Shown here: piece after piece, positions 16,789 through 24,947 of the stretch
Numbering within the stretch: position 1 is the first letter of the stretch
How the letters are laid out: each line of letters opens with the position of its first letter
Source of the DNA: Neptunomonas japonica JAMM 1380
Lineage (GTDB): Bacteria; Pseudomonadota; Gammaproteobacteria; Pseudomonadales; Balneatricaceae
Reading direction: 5' to 3'
Length of the DNA stretch: 64,000 bases
NCBI RefSeq assembly: GCF_016592555.1
Contig: NZ_AP014546.1
Coordinates: 1,178,001-1,242,000 of the forward strand
Notes under the pieces: model-generated
The model's database searches: none
Told to the model about the DNA's origin: nothing
Seen by the model: only the letters and a program-made list of their open reading frames with translations
Made by a program: the position numbers and the translations under genes

Positions 16789-18852
16789 TTAAAGGGTTTT
16801 GAGGTATTCGATTAACGCAAGGCGTTCTTCAAGCGTAAACTCAGGTCCAATGACCCCTTTTTCTTGCTGATTCCAGCCTTTACTGTTGTCCCAAGCACTG
16901 GAAAACTCGTGACCGCGATTGCTGTTGCCAGGTATCGCTGTATCGAGAATGAAAAAGCCTTCGTGGTTGTATTTTTCACCTTTGTGTTTTTGCACGTTTT
17001 TATCTTGCTTGATGCCAACTTTTTGTGGATCAAATGCAATATCACCTAGTTGAACCAGTTCAGGTCTTTCACTGGGTGGTGACAGTAAATCCATCAATGA
17101 AGGTATTGATCCATTATGTAAGAAGGGCGCAGTAGCCCAGATACCGTTTAAGGGTCTGGCTTTGTATCCGCCGCTGATTCTCAAACAGTTTGGACGTCCC
17201 TTGGTGTAATAGGCCTGATCTTGCTCTGCAATGTAGTTTTCTTCAAACCAGGCATCATTAGCTTGTTGCACTATGCCACCCAGAGCGAGCCCAAAATTAA
17301 TGCTTGATCCATCGCTGATAGGAATATTAACTAGCTGCTCTTTTTTATATTCACTTTGTTTCGAGCCCGAAGAGAAGGTTGGCAATGTAGGTGCTGGGGC
17401 GCAAATATCAGTATCAATACCCATCCCTTTTGTACTTGTTAAAGCTTTGTTGTCATCCTTACCAGCAGTATTAACGGTTCTATTTGCAATAACATTTCCT
17501 TGGGCGGGATCTGTTCCAATCTGCTTGTGAGGGATGAGCTTCAAGTTAAGTACTGAATCAGATGTTTGCTGCTCTACTCCATCAACAACGTATTTAATGG
17601 GTGCCATGTATTTGGGTTGCCAAATTTCTTCAGAGCTTATAGGTACTAGGTGGCAGCCTTGGCAAATCTGTTGATAAAGCTTAGCACCATGCTTTGCTTT
17701 TTCTTGATCAATTGCTGGGAAACTGTCAGGCCATTTAGGCGATAATAATCCAGTGAATTCGCGTTTAGGAAGAGGAGCATCACCACTGAGTGCTTGCTCT
17801 ATCCACCACAGATTATTGATCGGGATAGCAGAAGAGAATTTTTTTTCCCCTTTGGGTGAGCTGGTATCTATATTGGCATTAACGCCCATTGCTTCACCGG
17901 TATTACGCACCAGAGGTTGCATTATAGAGCCGTCATATTGAACCCAATTAAACCACGAGGCGGTCCATATATGTGGGTAGGTAACGGGGGCATCAATGGC
18001 AACATAGTTTTCGTAGCGCTGTGGATCTAAAGCAAAAACCTGATTACCGATTCTGTTCAATGCATCTAAGCGTGTATAGCCTTCAACTATATCTACTGCA
18101 TTAGGTGTGTTTGCTAATTGGCTTAGCACATCTTCTAGTTCTTGGCTGAGGCTCAAGACATTAGCGTCATTGTAGGCGTCATCTTTAAGAACGCTTTTGG
18201 CAAAGCGTTCAAAGCGGCCATTAAAAACAGGGAGTTTAGAAGAGATCAGTGTTTGGCCCAGTGCGGCCCCCAGTGCTTGAGTTAACTGTCCAAGGTCAGT
18301 TGCAGCAGGTCCGCCTTCAATAACATATTCCGTATCCTTATACGTAAGGTGGGCGGTATGACAGGCTGCACAGTTAAACCCTACCGCTGTTGTTGGGCTC
18401 TTTATACCAGGTAGTGTTTGGTAGGGAGTACTGGCAATGCCAATAGGCAGGCCGTGTGGGTTTAAATCGTTGGTTTGTCCTTCAATAAAGCCAAACCTTA
18501 ATAGGTATTCGTTATCTGTGAATTTTCCCTGTGACGTAAAGGGAGAAAGAAATGCGTTGCTTGCAGGCTCCTCAAGAGCCAATAGCCAACTTAAAGGTAT
18601 CGGCAGGGTTCGAGTACCCTGGCTTATATGGTGATATTTTTTTGATACGGCTTGATCCCAATTTTGGTCAAGCCACACACGACTTGACGCCTTAGGTGTT
18701 TGTGGCAAATGGGGGGGGGTTAACCCCTGAATGACTGAGCCAACTTTGGGGCCGTTGATAAAGCTAAGAAATAAAATGATGGCAATAAAAATAACAAACC
18801 AGATGATTCTTGAAACCAGCTGACGGCGTGTAGCCTGTTTGACGGTGCTCAT
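16789..18852 (-). CDS. Membrane-anchored diheme c-type cytochrome (RoxA/fatty-acid-dioxygenase-like)
   Basis: 687 residues. One N-terminal membrane helix (IIWFVIFIAIILFLSFI) then a periplasmic body with two CxxCH sites, CAACH (161-165) and CQGCH (397-401). The C-terminal block RPLNGIWATAPFLHNGS is typical of the large diheme group that includes rubber oxygenase RoxA and the Pseudomonas aeruginosa oleate 10S-dioxygenase and diol synthase, all of about this length. Those enzymes insert oxygen into lipids in the periplasm. Alternatives are a MauG-like or peroxidase role. First gene of the unit with P450 and patatin. A run of nine C's in codons 44-48 could cause frameshift switching. Confidence 0.8.
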   Translation of the reverse strand: MSTVKQATRRQLVSRIIWFVIFIAIILFLSFINGPKVGSVIQGLTPPHLPQTPKASSRVWLDQNWDQAVSKKYHHISQGTRTLPIPLSWLLALEEPASNAFLSPFTSQGKFTDNEYLLRFGFIEGQTNDLNPHGLPIGIASTPYQTLPGIKSPTTAVGFNCAACHTAHLTYKDTEYVIEGGPAATDLGQLTQALGAALGQTLISSKLPVFNGRFERFAKSVLKDDAYNDANVLSLSQELEDVLSQLANTPNAVDIVEGYTRLDALNRIGNQVFALDPQRYENYVAIDAPVTYPHIWTASWFNWVQYDGSIMQPLVRNTGEAMGVNANIDTSSPKGEKKFSSAIPINNLWWIEQALSGDAPLPKREFTGLLSPKWPDSFPAIDQEKAKHGAKLYQQICQGCHLVPISSEEIWQPKYMAPIKYVVDGVEQQTSDSVLNLKLIPHKQIGTDPAQGNVIANRTVNTAGKDDNKALTSTKGMGIDTDICAPAPTLPTFSSGSKQSEYKKEQLVNIPISDGSSINFGLALGGIVQQANDAWFEENYIAEQDQAYYTKGRPNCLRISGGYKARPLNGIWATAPFLHNGSIPSLMDLLSPPSERPELVQLGDIAFDPQKVGIKQDKNVQKHKGEKYNHEGFFILDTAIPGNSNRGHEFSSAWDNSKGWNQQEKGVIGPEFTLEERLALIEYLKTL
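18711..18719 (-). repeat. Nine-base poly-C run near the start of the diheme cytochrome gene
   Basis: On the coding (minus) strand nine C's in a row encode part of LTPPHLP, just after the membrane helix. It is the longest G/C homopolymer I noticed. Gain or loss of one base would end translation early. Such tracts drive phase variation of surface genes in other bacteria; here that is only an inference. Confidence 0.85.
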
Positions 18853-19166
18853 GTATTACCCTTTCAATTTGTTATTTTTTTAATGTTATCGACAAGTTAC
18901 GTTGAGTGCTTTGAGAAACTGGCTTAGGAGAGTATAGACTAAAACGATTGTTTTAAAGTCTGAATTAAGTTTTTGTTAAGCTTCGGTAAAGCGCGAAGAA
19001 GATGGTTTTGGGAAGCGGATAGGGCGGCTGATGTTGATATAGCGGTACGGAAGATTGTTGAAAATACGTATGCTTTATCCTGTTTTTTGTTTCATGAGTA
19101 ATACTTGTTTGAAATGCAATGCTTGCTTCTATTGGATGAACATTAATGATGTGTACTCATACGAAG
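18853..19166. other. Intergenic region upstream of the oxygenase operon
   Basis: About 310 bases between the DUF1304 gene and the diheme cytochrome gene, both minus strand. It should hold the operon promoter and its regulation. I see a small CTTCG...CGAAG inverted repeat near 18980-19000 but no clear -35/-10 pair, RNA gene or coding remnant. Confidence 0.4.
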
Positions 19167-19520
19167 TTATATGTTTAACAGAACAAGGATCAGGGCTAAT
19201 GCGGCTGGTGCTGCTTGAATAGCTATAATCCTGCGGCTAGCGGTTGCTCCGCCATATAAACCTGCAATAACAATACAGCTTAGAAAAAACACTTTTATAT
19301 CGCTGCCATTGTTTCCAAGGGCAAGACCCCAAATAAGACCTGCTGCTAAAAAACCGTTGTATAACCCTTGGTTTGCAGCCAGTATTTTTGTGGCAGATGC
19401 TTGCTCTTTTGTTTGTTTGAATACGCGTAAACCAGTCGGCTTATCCCAAAGAAACATCTCGAGTACTAAAAAATAAACGTGAAGGAGAGCAACTATACCT
19501 ATAACGATGTTAGCTACCAT
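19167..19520 (-). CDS. DUF1304 family membrane protein
   Basis: A 117-residue integral membrane protein with four helices, family DUF1304. Landmarks are FLVLEMFLWDKPTGLRVF in the first loop, the NQGLYNGFLAAGLIWGL helix and the small GGATASRRI turn. The family is widespread in bacteria and of unknown function. It is a single gene with its own upstream region; nothing links it firmly to the oxygenase operon downstream. Confidence 0.8.
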   Translation of the reverse strand: MVANIVIGIVALLHVYFLVLEMFLWDKPTGLRVFKQTKEQASATKILAANQGLYNGFLAAGLIWGLALGNNGSDIKVFFLSCIVIAGLYGGATASRRIIAIQAAPAALALILVLLNI

Positions 19521-19732
19521 GATTACAAGCTATCCTTTTAGTTGTGTGGCTTAGAAGAAACAGTAAAAAAGAGACATTTTCTATACATTTACGCATTTAT
19601 TTTGGTTGGATTAATAAAGCTCATTACTCAATATTTTATTACTCGCTTATAAAAATATTGATGTCCTTGAATTTATTCAGCTTCAAGAAAAGGTACTGCT
19701 GCTACATTACTGTAATCGTGAGGAAAGGTACA

Positions 19733-19765
19733 ATGAATACATTTTCAGTTAACACTAACAATTAA
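19733..19765 (+). CDS. Possible 10-residue leader peptide
   Basis: ATG at 19733 opens MNTFSVNTNN and stops at 19765, ten bases before the GTG of the DUF3465 gene. A good purine-rich site (GAGGAAAGG) lies just upstream, stronger than that of the real gene. It could be a leader peptide that couples translation, or chance. Very tentative. Confidence 0.25.
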   Translation: MNTFSVNTNN

Positions 19766-19775
19766 GGATAAGTTT

Positions 19776-20273
19776 GTGAAAATACCCTTAAGCCCTAAGT
19801 TACGTATTGTGCTCATTATTATTTTGGGTGTGGTGTGGGTTGCTAATGAATACAAACCGGGTGGTCAGACAGGTCCTGTCGCAACCTCTGCTTCTCAATC
19901 TAGTACCTCTGTAGCGCGAGCATCAAAAGTAGATAGTGGCTCGCAGAGTGCAATCGCAAAGGCTTTTAGAGATAAGCAAAGTGATCTCATTGTCACAGAA
20001 AGCGGTAAAGTATTAAAAGTGCTGCCCGATGATACAAAAGGTTCGAGGCATCAACGTATATTGGTTAAAGTTAATTCGGGAAAAACGGTGCTCATTGCAC
20101 ATAATATTGACTTGGCACCACGGCTTAACACGTTAAGATCAGGAGACACTATTCGCTTTAAAGGTGAGTATGAATGGAATGAAAAGGGTGGTGTAGTGCA
20201 TTGGACACATCATGACCCAGCTAAGCGACATGTGGGTGGGTGGATTGAATTCGATGGTCGACGTTACGAATAA
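19776..20273 (+). CDS. DUF3465 exported protein
   Basis: 165 residues with a single N-terminal hydrophobic segment (LRIVLIIILGVVWVANEY) and a Ser/Thr/Ala linker, then the DUF3465 domain: AIAKAFRDKQSDLIVTESG, LVKVNSGKTVLIAHNIDLAPR, DTIRFKGEYEWNEKGGVVHW and the C-terminal HVGGWIEFDGRRYE. The fold is OB-like by look of the strands (inference). Function unknown. The start is GTG 19776, with AAGGA about ten bases upstream; no ATG is available before the hydrophobic segment. Confidence 0.78.
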   Translation: MKIPLSPKLRIVLIIILGVVWVANEYKPGGQTGPVATSASQSSTSVARASKVDSGSQSAIAKAFRDKQSDLIVTESGKVLKVLPDDTKGSRHQRILVKVNSGKTVLIAHNIDLAPRLNTLRSGDTIRFKGEYEWNEKGGVVHWTHHDPAKRHVGGWIEFDGRRYE

Positions 20274-20351
20274 AGAAAGCCCTTAGAGATTGGCTCTGTT
20301 TGTTTGAGCAAAATCGGATTAAACTGAGCCCCTGACTTTGTGGAGATTATC

Positions 20352-20825
20352 ATGATTCAACTAGGAAGCTCAATTCCAGCAGTACCTGTAACGCTGGTGA
20401 CAAAGGACGGTCAGGATACAGTAACGGCAGATACATTATTTGCCGGGAAAAAAGTTGTTTTGTTTGCTGTACCAGGAGCCTTTACGCCAACATGCTCTGC
20501 ACATCACCTTCCAGGTTTTGTTGTATTAGCAGATGACATTAAAGCAAAAGGTGTAGATCTGATCGCTTGTATCTCAGTGAATGATGCATTTGTTATGCGT
20601 GCCTGGGGTGAACAGCAAAATGCTGAAGCGATCACTATGCTCGCTGATGGTGCTGGAGCTTTGACTAAGGCGCTAGGGCTAGAAATGGAAACCGGTGATT
20701 TTGGTGGGTTACGTTCACAGCGTTATGCCATGGTTATTGATAATGGTGTTGTGACGCAGTTAAATGTTGAGGCACCAAAGCAGTTTGAAGTAAGCAAGGC
20801 AGAAACTATTCTTGCTGCGCTGTAG
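20352..20825 (+). CDS. Atypical peroxiredoxin (Prx5 type)
   Basis: 157 residues. The peroxidatic Cys is in PGAFTPTCSAHHLPGF, the Prx5 signature, and the active-site Thr is present. The downstream CISVND and FGGLRSQRYAMVIDNGVV segments are typical. There is no fused glutaredoxin domain, so the reductant is probably glutathione/glutaredoxin or thioredoxin in the cytosol. It reduces hydrogen peroxide and organic hydroperoxides. ATG 20352 is set by TGGAG at 20341-20345; the GTG at 20340 is part of that site. Closed by a strong terminator. Confidence 0.9.
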   Translation: MIQLGSSIPAVPVTLVTKDGQDTVTADTLFAGKKVVLFAVPGAFTPTCSAHHLPGFVVLADDIKAKGVDLIACISVNDAFVMRAWGEQQNAEAITMLADGAGALTKALGLEMETGDFGGLRSQRYAMVIDNGVVTQLNVEAPKQFEVSKAETILAAL

Positions 20826-20870
20826 TTAATAGCGGCGCTGTTTTTATAAACTGAGCTGACTATGCAAATT

Positions 20871-20899
20871 AAAAAGGCACCGTTAATAGGTGCCTTTTT
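20871..20899. terminator. Two-way rho-independent terminator
   Basis: AAAAAGGCACC (20871-20881) pairs with GGTGCCTTTTT (20889-20899) around a 7-base loop, with T runs in both directions. It ends both the peroxiredoxin gene and the convergent yceI-like operon. Confidence 0.93.
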
Positions 20900-20926
20900 T
20901 TTATGCGTGATTAATTAGTGGGCTGC

Positions 20927-21505
20927 CTATTGGCGAATACCTTCAACAGATAGGTTTAGGTAGACGGTTTCAGATGCTGGACCTAGGTTATAGTTGATAC
21001 CAAAATCTTTAAGTTTGATTTCAGTTGAGCCTTCAAATCCTGCGCGAAATCCGCCCCAAGGGTCATCGCCTTGGCCAATCTTGCTAACCGCTAGCACTAC
21101 CGGTTTAGTTACACCGTGTAGAGTTAGGTCACCTGCCAAAGATGCGGTACCGTCACCATTGTCGCTGTATTGTGTGCTTACAAATTTAGCTTTAGGAAAC
21201 TCACTCACATCTAAGAAATCGCCGCTGCGAAGATGCTTATCACGCTCAGCATGGTTAGAGTCAATACTTGTTGTATCGATCTCTACAGATACGGTTGAAT
21301 TATTAGGTTGAGCTTCGTCATAGCTGAATTGTCCTTCAAATTTATTGAAACGACCATTCAACCAGCTATAGCCTAAGTGCTGAATACGAAACTCGATAGT
21401 TGCGTGAGCGCCTTTAGTGTCAATAACATAATCAGCTGCATATAGCGGTGAAGAAGCGAGTACTAATCCACCGAGTGCAAGTGATGTTTTAAGCAATGTG
21501 TTCAT
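20927..21505 (-). CDS. YceI-like periplasmic lipid-binding protein
   Basis: 192 residues with a cleavable signal peptide (SLALGGLVLASSPLYAADY) and a full YceI domain: DTKGAHATIEFRIQHLGYSWLNGRFNKFEG, then DGTASLAGDLTLHGVTKPVVL and KDFGINYNLGPASETVYL. YceI lipocalin-like beta barrels bind polyisoprenoids such as ubiquinone precursors. The ATG overlaps the stop of the cytochrome b561 gene (ATGA), a pairing known in many proteobacteria, so the two act together. Confidence 0.9.
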   Translation of the reverse strand: MNTLLKTSLALGGLVLASSPLYAADYVIDTKGAHATIEFRIQHLGYSWLNGRFNKFEGQFSYDEAQPNNSTVSVEIDTTSIDSNHAERDKHLRSGDFLDVSEFPKAKFVSTQYSDNGDGTASLAGDLTLHGVTKPVVLAVSKIGQGDDPWGGFRAGFEGSTEIKLKDFGINYNLGPASETVYLNLSVEGIRQ

Positions 21506-22071
21506 GAATTCTCCTTGGTGCCCAACATTCTACTGAGTGTTGAGTCTTTATCGATTAGGTGATGTTTAAAGGCAGCAATGGCATGCAGTGCTACTAATGA
21601 AATAAATACAGTGGCAAGAATGAAATGGATCTCTCCAGCAACATCTTCTTGGTTTTCAACAAGCTCAGGTAAAGCCGGGACGCTAAACCAACCAAATACA
21701 CTAATGGCACGGCCATCCGCTGTAGAAATGAGGTAACCAGAGAGCAAAACAACCACTAATAGCAGGTAGAGCCCTGCGTGGCCTAGCTTAGTTATCCGCT
21801 TAATTAAATCTGAGTGTGAAGCAATATGTGCAGGCTGAAGGTTAATAGCACGCCAGCTAAGACGAACAACCAGTGTAATGGCGAGTAAGATCCCGATGCT
21901 TTTATGCCAGTTAGGAACAGTCCTATATTCAGGGTCATAATAAGTTAAGGAGTCGATATAAAGGCCAAGTGGGTACATGCCAATAATAGCCAGCGCCATG
22001 ACCCAATGAAGCCCGATAGTACCCCAGCCATAGTGTGTTGTCTTATTACGAAATTCTTTAATCAACGCCAT
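21502..22071 (-). CDS. Cytochrome b561 (CybB-like)
   Basis: Four-helix inner-membrane di-haem b protein. Likely haem-ligand histidines are in IGLHWVMAL, NWHKSIGI, LGHAGLYLLL and ALHAIAAFKHH. CybB oxidises ubiquinol and can pass electrons to superoxide or, in YceI-linked systems, to an isoprenoid-bound partner. ATG 22071 has GAGGG just upstream; the ORF extension to 22086 is not needed. Overlaps yceI by four bases and is divergent from a LysR regulator, its likely controller. Confidence 0.88.
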   Translation of the reverse strand: MALIKEFRNKTTHYGWGTIGLHWVMALAIIGMYPLGLYIDSLTYYDPEYRTVPNWHKSIGILLAITLVVRLSWRAINLQPAHIASHSDLIKRITKLGHAGLYLLLVVVLLSGYLISTADGRAISVFGWFSVPALPELVENQEDVAGEIHFILATVFISLVALHAIAAFKHHLIDKDSTLSRMLGTKENS

Positions 22072-22235
22072 GCGTCCCTCAATCATATGGGTGTTCTGCC
22101 TTAAGTGAGGTCAGACTCAGCAAATTATGTTTAGTTCTCAGTCGTGCTAAATCTATTCGCCATACAGAACGTTTTGATGGATACAGTGTAATAGCGCATA
22201 ATGGATCCACCTAATGCATCATGGTGATTGTAAGT

Positions 22236-23162
22236 ATGCGTAAAGTGAATTTAAGATCGGTGGATCTCAATCTTTTAGTGGTGTTAGAAGCATTACTTGA
22301 AGAGAAGCAGGTCACAAAAGCAGCAGAGAAATTGCATATGAGCCAACCCGCCGTGAGCAGGGCGCTGCAGCGGCTGCGAGATACTTTTGCAGACCCTCTG
22401 TTAGTTAGGAGTGTGGATGGATACGATTTATCTGTACGAGCGACTCAGATTGTCGGTGAGCTAAAAACAGTTCTGCAAAGTGTTAGCCAGATCATATCTG
22501 AGCCTGAATTTAGCCCCAAGACCTCAAAACAGATTGTGAAAATAGCAGGACCTGACCTTGAAACAGCACTGTATGTGCCGGACTTATTAGCAGTGATGAG
22601 CAAGCAAGCGCCAGAAATGCAGGTTGAGCTGGACTCTAGGCCTGCTGACTACTTTGAAATGCTTTCAAGAGGAGATATTCATTTTGCAATATCGGGTGTT
22701 CCTCCGCAAATAGCGGAAGATCAATTTCACCGTGCACTGTTGGATGTTACCGACATTGCATTGATTATGGGGCAGCACCACCCCTTAGCAAATAAGGCAA
22801 TTACATTAGATGAGTACTTGTCTGCACGACATGCCTATATATCGATTACCGGAAAAGGGCCCGCCATGATGGACAGACGGCTACGCGAGATGGGAAAAAA
22901 GCGTAACACGGTCCTGCGCCTGAGTAGTTTTATGTCTGTTCCTGACTTTTGTGAGAAAACCGACTTAATATTTATGCTGCCTACCAACTTGATAAAGAAA
23001 ATATCACTAGGTAGAGCCGTAGTTAGCCGAACGCTGCCTGAAGAGTTAATAGCAGAACCGTTTCCTTTTTATCTTTATTGGCATGCAAGAGACCATTACG
23101 ATCCCATGCATCGCTGGATTAAAGAAGCTGTATTGCAGCAAGCTGGGCAACACTCTGTATAG
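22236..23162 (+). CDS. LysR-family transcriptional regulator
   Basis: N-terminal winged helix-turn-helix: LNLLVVLEALLEEKQVTKAAEKLHMSQPAVSRALQ is the LysR DNA-binding signature of the NodD/LeuO-like group (split here by the reading of two motifs, VTKAAEKLHMSQPAVS and ALQRLRDTFADPLLVR). The effector domain follows with ISGVPP and PDFCEKTDLIFMLPTNL. It is divergent from cytochrome b561/yceI with about 150 bases between, the classical layout for a LysR target. Effector unknown. I prefer ATG 22236 over 22221 because the family starts a few residues before the helix. Confidence 0.88.
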   Translation: MRKVNLRSVDLNLLVVLEALLEEKQVTKAAEKLHMSQPAVSRALQRLRDTFADPLLVRSVDGYDLSVRATQIVGELKTVLQSVSQIISEPEFSPKTSKQIVKIAGPDLETALYVPDLLAVMSKQAPEMQVELDSRPADYFEMLSRGDIHFAISGVPPQIAEDQFHRALLDVTDIALIMGQHHPLANKAITLDEYLSARHAYISITGKGPAMMDRRLREMGKKRNTVLRLSSFMSVPDFCEKTDLIFMLPTNLIKKISLGRAVVSRTLPEELIAEPFPFYLYWHARDHYDPMHRWIKEAVLQQAGQHSV

Positions 23163-23187
23163 AATTTTAGAAAAATGCGAGATTGTT

Positions 23188-23215
23188 TTGCAATACAAAA
23201 ACAGACTGGTATACT
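23188..23215 (+). promoter_or_regulatory. Promoter of ffs
   Basis: TTGCAA (23188-23193), a 16-base spacer and TATACT (23210-23215) preceded by TGG, giving an extended -10. The next bases are GCGCGCC, a GC-rich discriminator of the kind found at growth-rate-controlled stable RNA promoters. Transcription would start near 23222. Confidence 0.75.
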
Positions 23216-23257
23216 GCGCGCCTGTTCTGCAAAGGAACAGGATGATAGACCTGCTAT

Positions 23258-23370
23258 GGTAACTCTGCCGGTCCTCTCGCAATGATAAATCGTTAACCTG
23301 GTCAGGCCTGGAAGGGAGCAGCCACAGCGATGGATTCATGTGCCGGGATGTGGCTGGTGGAGTTATCACC
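23258..23370 (+). ncRNA. ffs: 4.5S signal recognition particle RNA
   Basis: About 113 bases, the same size as E. coli 4.5S RNA. The universal SRP core is present on both arms: GGTCAGGCCTGGAAGGGAGC and GTGCCGGGATGTGGCTGG match E. coli with few changes, including the GGAA tetraloop context and the asymmetric loop bound by Ffh. The ends pair (GGTAACTC with GAGTTATCACC). It binds Ffh to target membrane proteins. A perfect hairpin (CCTGTTC/GAACAGG, 23221-23241) lies in the leader between promoter and mature 5' end and is probably removed in processing. ORFs drawn across it are shadows. Confidence 0.96.
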
Positions 23371-24018
23371 AAATTCCCTACGTTTTTGCATTTCTTAAAG
23401 TTTTCAGTGTTTAACTCTGCTAGTCACAGAAGTAGACCACACAAGCCGCTCTTCTGCATATCTTGGATCTCTAAACACTCCGTATTTTGTATCTTTATCT
23501 GGGGCTCATCTCGTAGAACTATTTTATAAACAACCAAAGAGTTCTTCAGGCTAAAAGTCGACGTCAAACTATTCTTAGAAGTACTTTACTACTGGGAAGG
23601 TGCAGGCACTGTTTGTAAGTTGTCATGCCTATAACGAAAGCGCTAAAGGGGCCTCCCCAAAGCGGACAGTCGCCCTCAAAAAATATTTGATGATGTAGAG
23701 TCAGGGTATTGTTTGATCTTGAGCCTCTTTGTGTAGCTAAAGGCATCATTTTGAAGCGTCATACGGGGGTGCCATGAAAAGCATAAATATCACACTTGTA
23801 GTAATGAATTTGTGGCATCGAAACTAGTAAGCTGTCTGTATTATTAAATTTCATTTGTACAAAATAATATATGGACTTCCTGCTAGTACAGGAGTTATAT
23901 GTAAAATCCAAAAAGGTTATGTTGTTATCCTACAGTAGGGCCTAAGAACACGAAAATTCCCATCTCTAAAAGATATAAAATACTCTTGTGCGTAGTCTAT
24001 TTTTAACAGGAAAAAATT
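23371..24018. other. Long non-coding gap between ffs and rimK
   Basis: About 650 bases with no ORF that looks real; short frames on both strands have no recognisable motif or codon bias. Bases near 23580-23700 read through for a few dozen codons in one frame (YYWEGAGTVC and on), which could be gene debris, but I cannot assign it. No terminator is obvious after ffs. The rimK promoter must lie at the right end (AT-rich, near 23950-23990). Confidence 0.5.
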
Positions 24019-24924
24019 ATGAGAATTGCTATTCTCTCTCGAAATGAGAATTTGTACTCTACTCGTCGCTTGAAAGAAGCCGGTGAGTCCCGTGGACACC
24101 AAGTTGATATTATAGACACACTACATTGCTATATGGATATTACTCGAAGCCGGCCGGCTGTACGTTACCACGGTGAAGAGCTGCCCTACTACGATGCAGT
24201 TATCCCCCGCATAGGGGCATCTATTACTTTCTATGGAACAGCCGTAGTGCGTCAGTTCGAAGTGATGGGCACTTTTTGTGTAAATGAATCTGTAGCAATA
24301 AGCCGGTCACGCGATAAATTGCGTTCATTGCAATTATTATCCCGTAAAGATGTTGGGTTGCCTCGTACTGGCTTTGCAAGCAAGCCTGATAATATAAAAG
24401 ACCTTATTGCTAATGTTGGTGGTGCTCCTGTGGTTATTAAACTACTTGAGGGTACGCAGGGGATTGGCGTGGTTCTGGCAGAAACTAACAAGACTGCAGA
24501 GAGTATCATTGAAGCTTTCATGGGCTTAAAAGCAAATATATTGGTGCAAGAATTTATAGAAGAGGCAGGAGGCGCTGATATTCGGTGCTTTGTAGTTGGT
24601 AATAAAGTAGTAGCAGCAATGAAACGACAGGGAGCTGAGGGCGAGTTCAGATCTAATTTGCATCGTGGTGGTTCAGCTACATTAGTTCGGTTAAGCAAAG
24701 AAGAAAGAGCGACTGCTGTTAATGCAGCCAAAGTGATGGGCTTAAATGTTTGTGGCGTCGATATACTACAGGCAAAAAATGGGCCGGTAGTCATGGAGGT
24801 TAACTCGTCGCCCGGCCTTGAGGGCATTGAATTGGCCACAAAAAAAGATGTAGCAGGGCTAATCTTTGATTTTATAGAAGCGAATGCTAAACCAAATAAC
24901 AACCGGACTCGCGGTAAGGGATGA
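24019..24924 (+). CDS. rimK: RimK, ribosomal protein S6 glutamate ligase
   Basis: A 301-residue ATP-grasp ligase of typical RimK length. Seen are the start [40 protein letters not shown], the ATP-grasp [14 protein letters not shown], the metal-binding region VCGVDIL and [12 protein letters not shown]. It adds glutamates to the C terminus of ribosomal protein S6 with ATP. It begins an operon with an aspartoacylase-like gene and rimB; in Pseudomonas the rim genes alter ribosome composition and translation output. Confidence 0.93.
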   Translation: MRIAILSRNENLYSTRRLKEAGESRGHQVDIIDTLHCYMDITRSRPAVRYHGEELPYYDAVIPRIGASITFYGTAVVRQFEVMGTFCVNESVAISRSRDKLRSLQLLSRKDVGLPRTGFASKPDNIKDLIANVGGAPVVIKLLEGTQGIGVVLAETNKTAESIIEAFMGLKANILVQEFIEEAGGADIRCFVVGNKVVAAMKRQGAEGEFRSNLHRGGSATLVRLSKEERATAVNAAKVMGLNVCGVDILQAKNGPVVMEVNSSPGLEGIELATKKDVAGLIFDFIEANAKPNNNRTRGKG

Positions 24925-24947
24925 GTCAGGGCTACCTGGAATAAGTA

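Noticed and set aside
23338..23529. ORF over the end of ffs
   Set aside because: It overlaps the 4.5S RNA core and shows no protein motif.
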